The translations under genes and the position numbers were made by a program. DNA of 64,000 bases, taken from Zygaena filipendulae (lineage: Eukaryota > Arthropoda > Insecta > Lepidoptera > Zygaenidae). Below are positions 56,661 to 64,000 of this stretch, in pieces. Under the pieces are notes generated by a model. The model was given only the letters and a program-made list of their open reading frames with translations. It was not told where the DNA came from and ran no database searches. Position 1 is the first letter of the stretch, and every line of letters begins with the position of its first letter. Location: assembly GCA_907165275.2 (NCBI GenBank), contig OU015652.1, positions 12,291,001-12,355,000 on the forward strand. Reading direction: 5' to 3'.

Positions 56661-57069
56661 ATGGCGGTGGCAGCCCAAAATAGTGTGGCATCTTTGATGC
56701 GCAAGACTTTAGACAGACAAACCGCTGTCTCGCAAATGAAACTCAAGTTTAAAAACACTCAAATTGAAAATGTTCTAGTGAATTATGTGAGAGATGGAAC
56801 TGTAGGGCCTTACAATGAAGTCATCAGGGTTATCCGAGATTATACCCTTAACGATGATAACTTCAGGGTATTGTTAGAGGATTCTATGTCATGTGTAGTG
56901 CTGTTAGGTAAAGATCTAAAACAGTTTGTTGATGTGTTATTGAATGTGCAGTGGTTGTACCGTAATGAGGAGCTGGTTGCGCTCTACAGCAGATTTCTGT
57001 TGAGCCTGGTCACTGCACATACATATCATTGCTCCAGAGTCATGACGTCGTTAGTAAAATTATTCAAAG
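56661..57069 (+). CDS. RRN3: RNA polymerase I transcription initiation factor RRN3 (TIF-IA), exon 1
   Basis: RRN3 bridges RNA polymerase I to the rDNA promoter factors in the nucleolus and couples rRNA synthesis to growth signals (family knowledge). Residues 1-136 start MAVAAQNSVASLMRKTLDRQ. Hallmarks aligned with animal RRN3 are LKFKNTQIENVLVNYV, VVLLGKDLKQFVDVLLNVQW (human LTKDFEQLISIILRLPW) and LYSRFLLSLVTAHTYHCSRV. The ATG has A at -3 and G at +4, a better context than the ATGs before it. The donor is AAAG/GTAAAC (phase 1). The fold in this family is a HEAT-like helical repeat. The gene runs past the right edge of the window. Confidence 0.93.
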
Positions 57070-57599
57070 GTAAACAAATTTTATATTTTAACTATGTAGG
57101 TTTTGGGACTCTTTGTTCTACCTAGATAAAAGTATCCCACAATAATAAGTAACATTTGAATCCATACAGTTAGTAGTTTGTGTTATTCTTTCACATACAG
57201 ACAGTTTTATTGTATGTATAAATTATTCAAAACTTGAAAGATAAAACTGTATGTACACTTAAATTAAGGGAATAAATGTACATTATTGCATAACTTTGTG
57301 TAAATAGATTTTTAGTTGATGATGTTCAAATCATCCTTTGTTACTATCATAAATGTGAAAGTGAGTTTGTCTGTTTGATTGTTACACTTTCACACCTTAA
57401 CGGTTCAACCAATCATCATTAAATTTTGCATACACGTTGTCAGGGGTACAGAGAACAGACAGAGCCATTAGGTAATTTTTATCTGGGAATTCCGGATCTC
57501 AGAAACTATCACGGGGGAAACCATGGGGAACAGCTAGTCTGAAATAAATGCGTTTTTAATTAGATGTATAAGTGATAAAATTAAATGTTTCAATTTTAG
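57070..57599 (+). other. RRN3: RRN3 intron 1
   Basis: GTAAAC...TTTTAG. Contains a Helitron-like copy at 57345-57537 ('aaatgtgaaagtgagtttgt' to 'gaaaccatggggaacagctagt'). Confidence 0.85.
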
Positions 57600-57699
57600 A
57601 AGATGGAGATAACTGGGATGTGAATCCTCCTGACGAAACAATCAGGTTGTGGTCCAACATACACTCATCTATTGCACAAATTGTTGCAGTCATGCCTAT
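57600..57699 (+). CDS. RRN3: RRN3 exon 2
   Basis: Reads (G)EDGDNWDVNPPDETIRLWSN, then IHSSIAQIVAVMP(M). It aligns with the human segment 'KEGDVDVSD...HRALQIIARYVP' but lacks the acidic linker seen there. 100 bases, phase 1 in and 2 out, flanked by TTTTAG and GTAAGT. Confidence 0.9.
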
Positions 57700-60570
57700 G
57701 TAAGTCTTGAACCTACTTGTTTTCTATCTTAAAATCAAAGTTCTGGAGATGAATGTTATTATATTGATACACTAGCTATCCCGCGCTGTTTCACCCGTGA
57801 GAATTTTGGATTTGTTCCATATAAACTTTATCCCACTTTTTCACCCCCTTAAGGGTAGAATTTTTAAAAAATCCTTTCTTATCAATGCCTACATCATACA
57901 AAGAAGAACGAATGAACACCCATTCAATTTTCAGGTCTGATATAATTTTTTTAAACTGGCACAAAGATATTATAAGTTACCTTAATATCATTGGTACAAA
58001 AGATGAACTTAACACCATACTGGTATTCTGTGCCAGTCGGCTATGTATGTATCATACCTATGTTTTTCAAAAAGAAGCATTTGGATAAATATTACTTATC
58101 TGGTACCGATATTAAAAGCTCTGCTTAGTTTGGGGCCAGATATCATTTTTATATGGTTAAAAGATTAGGTGTTTGACCACAGCTCACCTGATGTTAAGTG
58201 ACAGTGTCGTCACAGAATGTACACACACCTAACTGGCTTTCAAATGAGGCTGCCAAAACACACAGTGGTTAGTTCTGTGTGATAATATCCAATCATGCTT
58301 ATTATTATTGTCTTGTAGATACACTCCCCAAGCCAAGCCTTGTGGTTCTCATATGAGATCCAACAGAATCTAGAAGATTATAGAAACAGTTTAAAAAATT
58401 TAATATTTTTCATTGAACCCCATAAAATAGGCCCAATAAATACTAAATACATAATAACTAATTGACATAATTGTTTTAATTATGTTCATTTGATTATGTA
58501 GGTCAATTTATTTTATTTCAGTGCGCGTGATCTTGAAACAATAGTTGACAACACTTGACGTTTTGTGTAACAGCCGATGCATTGTTTAGACTTGCATTAC
58601 TGCATTGCGTAGATCTTTCTTTGTTTATCTGAATGGAATTTAATAATTTTTCATTGTTACCTAATCACCAATATATAGAATTTTATCTACGTATTGAAAA
58701 TTAATAATAAAAAAATCAGTAAAAGATCCGCTAAAAAGTAACAGATACAGATACAAATATTTTCTCTTCCTCGGATATCTGCAGCCACGGATACGGATAT
58801 CCGGCACATACTAGTTAGTAATAGCTGTAATAGCATAATGATATGCACAAGCTTGGGCACTGTAACTACCCTCATGTACCCTTGTGTAGCCCTTATGTAC
58901 CCTTATTAATTATGTCTTGACCATTTGGCACACAGACATTAAAGGTTATAGCAATCATTTTGCACAACATGTTGGAAATTGCTATTTACTCATTCTATAT
59001 TCACTTGTGGATTTTTGGGTGTGTTCCAAACACAAATTCAATTCAATATGCAGATTACTGAAATAGTTGACAATCTGTTTCAAAACATTTTATTGACTGT
59101 GTAAGGCATACTTAAACCACAAATATTTATCTGGAGTAGTGAGATGAGCGAAATTATATAAAAACGCCTAAAACCCCAATGTTGGAATCTCCAGACAAGT
59201 TTTTATGAAGAGAGATCATTATTTAAACACGGATAAATGACAGATCAAGATGTGAGAGTACTTTGTGACCAACAATTATGCTCTTACTAAATTCTAAAAG
59301 GTCTGCACAACTGTTCACCTACTGGATGCTGTAATAAAAAATGGAAGGCAGATTGTTCGAGATAAAATTCTTTGGAGATGATCTTCTTTGAAATGTGCTA
59401 TCCAGGTGAATTTATATTTATTATAAAATTGTTCAATAATTGAATAATAAATTAATAGACACGAAATATGGAATCCTCAATAATGTAGAAATAGAAGATA
59501 GAAGTAATTCAAGGCATTAATTAGCTGTTCCTTCAATCATGAACAGGGCCTGATTCAGGACTTTCCGCATATTAGAAGGTATTGCCTCGGCACGTCTTGA
59601 GTAACAGGCCCTGTATTTGATATACAAACACAAGCCATGGATTTGTCAGGCCTTTTGCACATTACAAGAAATTTTCTTGTGTCTTATAAGACATGTCTGA
59701 TAAGACATCCAGTCGCTTTGGTTGTTATATAGGACCGTACATAGCTATTACAAGAATTTTTTCTAATGTCTAATAAGAGACGCGCATACCTACTCTCAAG
59801 GCTTCGGTTTGTTGAGGCAACCCTCTACCTTGATTACATCCTGAAAGTCTAGCTATTTATTCACATTGCCTCCTTTTTAGCGGGCAATAAAATACCTATC
59901 ATGCCGCGTACTAACGTACGTTTACGAACTAATTTGTTGTGTTGCATGATACACAACAACTTTACATGTTACCACTAACTCCTGGCTCGTACTCACTACG
60001 ATAACGTGATATTCGATTATGTTTTTCTTAAATGATTTTTAAGAAAGATATGAGTACGGCTGAGGCATAACGAACATCGAAAACTATACCATAATATGAC
60101 TCGTTTTCTATATTTTTATTTTATCTAAGTCACCAGCGTAAATTTCGGGACTCCCTCGAGAACTCTAAAAGGTATAGTAGTACTGTAGCTTCCTATCTTT
60201 GAAAATATTCAATCAATACATCCAAACTTACAAACATTACCTCTTTGTATATTATTAACTAGTATTGAATATCCAGATCTTACATATAATTGTGTATCTG
60301 TATTCTATATTACTAATATTATTAAGAGGAAAGATTAGATTATATTTGTTTGTTACAATTTAGCTCAAAAACTGTTGGACCGATTTCAATAATTCTTTCA
60401 CCATTAGAATGCTACATTATCCCTGAGTAACAGAGGCTATATTGTAACCCGAAACTCCCGCGGGAACTCCAAAATTGCCGCGGATGAAACCGCGGCAAAC
60501 AGCTAGTGTAGTATAACCACAATTCTGATGACATTTTCATGAAATATTAATTTACTTCTACTATTTCCAG
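57700..60570 (+). other. RRN3: RRN3 intron 2 (2.9 kb)
   Basis: GTAAGT...TTCCAG. Holds a reversed Helitron-like fragment (57768-57870), a SINE tail (58100-58155, 'agctctgcttagtttggggc'), a diverged short interspersed element (58165-58280, 'gtttgaccacagctcacctg', 'ggctttcaaatgaggctgcc'), and two Helitron-like copies (60125-60262 reversed, 60316-60510 forward). 58290-60120 shows nothing I recognise. Confidence 0.85.
60316..60510 (+). mobile_element. Helitron-like element in RRN3 intron 2
   Basis: 'ttactaatattattaagagg' to 'ccgcggatgaaaccgcggcaaacagctagt'. Same subfamily as 30959-31156; ends 60 bases before the exon 3 acceptor. Confidence 0.65.
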
Positions 60571-60723
60571 GACAAGCAACTTACTCATGCAGTGTCTGGT
60601 TGAGCAGTTCCCATACTACACTGCGGGCTGCTTCCTCAACAGAGCTTACATTCGCAACTTGATATGGATTAGTAAATACATCCCTTCCCTTAGAGAACAA
60701 ATAATGGCAGTTATTGTGAAGAA
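60571..60723 (+). CDS. RRN3: RRN3 exon 3
   Basis: Reads (M)TSNLLMQCLVEQFPYYTAG..., then NRAYIRNLIWISKYIPSLRE and IMAVIVKK. Matches human 'FLMPILVEKFPF...YVHNLLRISVYFPTLRHEILELII'. 153 bases, phase 2 in and out, TTCCAG before and GTAAGA after. Confidence 0.92.
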
Positions 60724-60857
60724 GTAAGATTTTTTTAACTTGGTCGGTTATAACTTTTTAGTAACTAATCAAAATCGTGTAGCGATAAAGTTACGCTAAT
60801 TGGGAATAGTATGACTGTAAAAAATGTATGATCGAGTTCATGTTTTTTTTTTCCTTA

Positions 60858-61659
60858 AGCCCGCTCAACATTCTCGCGAGAGTCTTGCGAAAACGCGAGA
60901 AAACCCCGTGAACGTGAATAGCCGGATCCACACCGGACGATCCAAAGCGCTCCGATCGCGCGCGGCATGGAGCGCGCTCCACGGAGCGTGAAGTGTAGAC
61001 GTGCCGCGCGCGATCCATGTGCGCGGCGGAGAGCGCGCGCTCCTCGCCGCGTGCGATCCATTTGTTGTCGGTTTTTTGGCCAGACTCAAAGGTGCCTCAG
61101 TCGCTTGGCGCGCGCGGTCTGGACGGTTCGGTTGTGAGAATCGCGTGATCCGCCGTTATGGATAATTCGCAATGTATCCGTTTAATTTCCCTATATAGGG
61201 AGAATAAATGTTTATGGGATCCTAACGATACCAATTACACAAATAGAGGTGTGAGAGAAGATGCCTGGCGGAAAATTAGTCGGCAAATGAACAATATTCC
61301 AACGACAGAACTAAAGAAAAAAATGAAGTCTTTGTCGGGTGGCTACAGAAGAGAACGATTCAGAGAAAAACAGAGTCGTGACACGTGTGACTCCATAGCC
61401 AGACAAAATTCAACTGATTCAGTATGGATCGGCAGGAGCGCGTTGGAGCAGCCAGTCAGGATCGCAAAAGATTGCTGTTGGATCGACCTAGAACGATCCA
61501 CGCTCCACGCATCACGATCTTGGATCGCGGATCGCGGGATCGCCGATCCATTTTGGATCGTTCGGTGTGGATCCGGCTAATGTGTAGCCGATGTTCTCCG
61601 CCGTTTCTCGAGGTTTTCCCGCGTTCTCGCAAGATTATCGTGTGAATTTGGAGCGGGCT
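60858..61659 (+). mobile_element. PIF/Harbinger-like element carrying only a MADF ORF (802 bp)
   Basis: The termini AGCCCGCTC...GAGCGGGCT are inverted. Pairing resumes subterminally ('cttgcgaaaacgcgagaaaa' against 'ttttcccgcgttctcgcaag', and 'agccggatccacaccggacg' against 'cgttcggtgtggatccggct'). Flanked by TTA on both sides (60855-60857, 61660-61662), the 3-bp TWA-type duplication typical of PIF/Harbinger. GC-rich subterminal arrays of GATCCA/CGATCC motifs probably serve as binding sites. No DDE transposase ORF is present, so it depends on a partner in trans. Confidence 0.75.
61158..61580 (+). CDS. MADF (Myb/SANT-like) DNA-binding protein inside the Harbinger-like element
   Basis: 140 residues from ATG GAT AAT. 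Residues 6-70 read CIRLISLYRENKCLWDPNDT, then AWRKISRQMN and LKKKMKSLSGGYRRERFREK, the MADF pattern (LI.LY....LWD, Y..R..R..AW..I, K.K...L...Y.RE). In PIF/Harbinger elements such a protein binds the element ends and helps import the transposase (family knowledge). After about residue 75 the frame runs through the subterminal GATCC-rich repeat (ending FWIVRCGSG), so the C-terminus is probably not the original one. It lies in sense orientation inside RRN3 intron 3. Confidence 0.7.
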   Translation: MDNSQCIRLISLYRENKCLWDPNDTNYTNRGVREDAWRKISRQMNNIPTTELKKKMKSLSGGYRRERFREKQSRDTCDSIARQNSTDSVWIGRSALEQPVRIAKDCCWIDLERSTLHASRSWIADRGIADPFWIVRCGSG

Positions 61660-61893
61660 TTAGGTGGATTGTGGACTAGACAGTAACTTTGTGCATAGCA
61701 TAGTTCTCTTTCCGGCCTGGTACCAATTTTCTGTTTATTTCGCGATAGACACATTTCGTTTAAAAAATTACACTGACATTCGATTTTGGTTTATAACTGT
61801 AAACGCGCCCAAAGAGAGCTGAGTTTGTGACTAGCACAAAAACTCCGCTGAATAGCTTTGAATTCATATCACGCTTTTATATATCTTTTACAG

Positions 61894-62121
61894 CATGGTA
61901 GAAATGGATGGGAACGTGGTGGAAAATTTAAAAAAGAAATCCCAAAACGATGACACTGTATCCGCTATGGAAGTGGATTCTGAGAAACAGGACGGTGTCA
62001 GTGAAACCCTGGATTATTGTATGGTGGAGATGCTGGAATGGCTCGAGGACGAGCGGGACCCCGTGCTACGAACTATGTGCAATATATTTGAACGAATGAT
62101 ACTTCCTACACACGGTATTAA
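61894..62121 (+). CDS. RRN3: RRN3 exon 4
   Basis: Reads (N)MVEMDGNVVENLKKKSQ, then the acidic linker AMEVDSEKQDGVSETLDY, and MLEWLEDERD...MCNIFERMILPTHGIK. Corresponds to human 'LLKLDVN...LYRDLINIFDKLLLPTHASC'. The acidic linker falls where human RRN3 has its Asp/Glu-rich, phosphorylated loop. 228 bases, phase 2 in and out. Confidence 0.92.
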
Positions 62122-62673
62122 GTAAGTTATTGTTAAGTTTTAAAATTTTTTCACTTTAGGATCACATGGACGAAGCATTAATGGTATATTGACTGTGGTT
62201 TCACCCACTTCCTCAAGAACAATGTATCGAGATAAAAGTATGCTATGTTCTACCTCAGAACTTAAAATCTATATAGCTATTACAGAGTCGCGTAATACAT
62301 AATAACATACGCAAAGGCCATGGAAGTGACTTGTCCTTTAAATCATATTTATCCTTTCTAAACATTTGGGGATATTTGTGTTATTAATTAGACATATATA
62401 TTGGTATAGACATATATATATATTGGTTGGGATGGGCAGCAACTCGTCGAATATAAGGATCAAAATCGTCAGATAAGTGTGCTTGCATTGAAATTGGCTA
62501 AACTTTTAGACATAATACACACAGACTTTCACATATCGTATTTCAAGTGATATTATGAATAAATATACACATACAGCACCTTTAAATTTATCGACACAAA
62601 TGTTATCTTTGATTTTTTCTTTGGATTCCCACCGGAAAATTTATTAACTTTTTTTTTATTTTCTGTTCTACAG
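62122..62673 (+). other. RRN3: RRN3 intron 4
   Basis: GTAAGT...CTACAG, AT-rich with (TA)n near 62395-62420. 62200-62290 may be a decayed Helitron-like fragment ('gtggtttcacccacttcctc'). Confidence 0.8.
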
Positions 62674-63035
62674 GAGCGTTCAGTTCCTCATCCTATACAC
62701 GATATCGATCAGCCAGCAGTGCGCCGACCGCGTGCTCAACGGCCTGTGGATGGTCGCGTCCGGCATCCACGGGCTGGGGCCGGGCGCGCTCGCCACGCGG
62801 CGCACGGCCGCCAGCCACCTGGCCGGCCTGCTCGCGCGCGGCGTGCGCGTGCCGAACACGCGGCTGGTGCACTACCTGCGGTGCATGGCGGACTGGTGTC
62901 ACGCGTACATCACCGCCGCGCAGGAGTCGTCCGCCGGCGACAACACCAAAGTGCACGGCGCCTTCCACGCGATATGCCATGCGATATTCTATCTGATCGC
63001 ATTCAAACACCACCATCTGTTCGCGTCTAAAGAGA
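62674..63035 (+). CDS. RRN3: RRN3 exon 5
   Basis: Reads (K)SVQFLILYTISISQQCADRV, LNGLWMVASGIHGLGPGALA, RRTAASHLAGLLARGVRVPN, VHYLRCMADWCHAYI and HGAFHAICHAIFYLIAFKHH, ending FASKE. Matches human 'VQFFMFYLCSFKLG...IRQAAGNYIGSFLARAKFIP...GPFYSACQAVFYTFVFRHKQL'. Far more GC- and CpG-rich than its surroundings, which creates long shadow ORFs on both strands. The donor GTGAGT at 63036 is inferred (phase 1). Downstream exons are outside the window. Confidence 0.9.
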
Positions 63036-63045
63036 GTGAGTTGTT

Positions 63046-63482
63046 GTTTGGACATAGATAAGCAATAGTGTGTTAACCCACACTGGATAAATTTTGAGTA
63101 AATCTTGTTTTAAATTATAGCGCCATTTTCTGTCAACATTTTTTATGTTCAATATTTAGTTACATACTTAAACAATGTAATAAGGTAAACACAATTAAAA
63201 AACGTTCCCTAACTCTCAATAAATCGTTCTGAATAGGTGTCATATACAAAGTAGGTAGGTATTTGTGATATAATTTAGTGTGGGTACATTTTTGCTTTAT
63301 TGTTTTAATAAAGTGAATTATGTGGGTAGTTTAAGATGGTGACATGACCTACTCACTTGTTAATTAGCTACCTAGCTAAATACATCTCTTATAATGACTC
63401 CTGAGTTTTAATTACTATTTCATACATATTAATAGGTATCTTAATTTTGTGGGTTAACATGTTATTGCTTGTCTGCGTCTGT
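63046..63482. mobile_element. MITE 'TTGGACATAGATAAGCAATA' with a nested insertion
   Basis: Second copy of the element at 41111-41358: 'ttggacatagataagcaata' then 'gtgtgttaacccaca' at the left, and 'tgtgggttaacatgttattg' then 'cttgtctgcgtc' at the right. The shared interior 'ccctaactctcaataaatcg' is interrupted after 'ttctgaat' by about 205 bases (63235-63441) absent from the other copy. The MITE starts about 10 bases after the exon 5 donor. Confidence 0.75.
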
Positions 63483-63742
63483 TTATCGTTGTTAGCTATG
63501 GCATATGGAACTGCGCTATCTCAAGCCCATAATAGTTTACGCTTTAAGTTTCAAATTGTCACTCGTTATTTGATGGCAACTTATAAAATAAGATTCCATC
63601 AGTTATTAAGCGTACACGTACAATCGTAATTACATCGAAATTTCGACCTAACACAATATACGTAAAGTCGAATTTACAATTGATAGAGTTTTGATATAAG
63701 AAGATGAAGGCTAACAAGCAGAGATTGACAACTGAGTTTGCA

Positions 63743-64000
63743 GAATGGGCATGTTGACTAATTTTTATTTTTTAGCCCGTCTTGTAGATTATTAAAAAAT
63801 ATTGGACACATATTTTTTCTTTTTTTACGTAATCAAAAAATAACGGCGATATATTGAGTTGAAATTTCGCGTGACGTCACTATTCTGACAGTTTGTACGG
63901 CGGTTTTGCGGTTAGTGACGTCACGACCTCCTCATCCTAAACTTTAATGCGCTTTATCTCTGTATATTTTAATTTATTTAAAAAAGCAAAAAATACGTGT
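63743..64000. mobile_element. MITE 'ATGGGCATGTT' with paired CRE sites, cut by the window end
   Basis: Nearly identical to 45686-46007 over its visible length ('tagcccgtcttgtagattat', 'aatcaaaaaataacggcgat'). TGACGTCA at 63872-63879 and 63916-63923. Confidence 0.75.

Larger units (their letters stand above)
60724..61893 (+). other. RRN3: RRN3 intron 3, mostly a Harbinger-like element
   Basis: GTAAGA...TTTACAG. The element at 60858-61659 fills two thirds of it; the rest is short AT-rich DNA without other features. Confidence 0.85.
63036..64000 (+). other. RRN3: RRN3 intron 5 (incomplete)
   Basis: Starts GTGAGT and runs to the window end. Contains two MITEs, listed separately. No further RRN3 exon was recognised. 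Confidence 0.7.

Noticed and set aside
60791..61089. Overlapping minus-strand Arg-rich ORFs
   Set aside because: Translations of the GC-rich terminal region of the Harbinger-like element; no motif.
62693..63055. 120-codon minus-strand ORF and 103-codon plus ORF in another frame
   Set aside because: Shadows of GC-rich RRN3 exon 5.

Overview
This window looks like nuclear DNA from a moth or butterfly (Lepidoptera). It is AT-rich and dense in short interspersed elements that I know from lepidopteran genomes: small Helitron-like elements ending in a CCGCGG...CCGCGG hairpin plus CAGCTAGT, tRNA-derived SINEs, the 'CCGGCCGAGTGC' repeat, and many foldback MITEs. The genes have long introns with GT-AG borders, and their proteins resemble insect homologues. 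Species cannot be fixed from sequence alone.

Layout. Positions 1-36,200 hold no gene I can support; about 25 transposon copies sit in otherwise featureless AT-rich DNA. Positions 36,202-52,457 (minus strand) carry one complete gene for a G-protein alpha subunit of the G12/13 class (Drosophila concertina type). It has three coding exons whose splice phases match and encode 375 residues, with a 13.8-kb first intron full of repeats. Positions 52,458-56,345 separate this gene from a divergent plus-strand unit and are largely filled by a tandemly expanded element and a foldback element.

From 56,346 to the right edge lies a plus-strand transcription unit. It starts with a 4-codon upstream ORF, then a 97-codon ORF of unknown function, then RRN3 (TIF-IA, the RNA polymerase I initiation factor). 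All three are in the same reading frame, and each is separated from the next by one stop codon plus exactly one sense codon. Five RRN3 coding exons (about 417 residues) are present; the C-terminal exons lie beyond the window. RRN3 intron 3 contains an intact-looking 802-bp PIF/Harbinger-like element whose only long ORF is a MADF (Myb/SANT-like) protein. A MITE begins about 10 bp after the donor site of RRN3 exon 5.

The two genes act in unrelated processes: the G12/13 alpha subunit in receptor-to-RhoGEF signalling, RRN3 in growth-coupled rRNA synthesis. They share only a head-to-head intergenic region. The most interesting points are the in-frame tandem-ORF leader of RRN3, a CACGTG E-box just upstream of it, the MADF-only Harbinger element, and MITE families that carry paired TGACGTCA (CRE) sites into introns of both genes.
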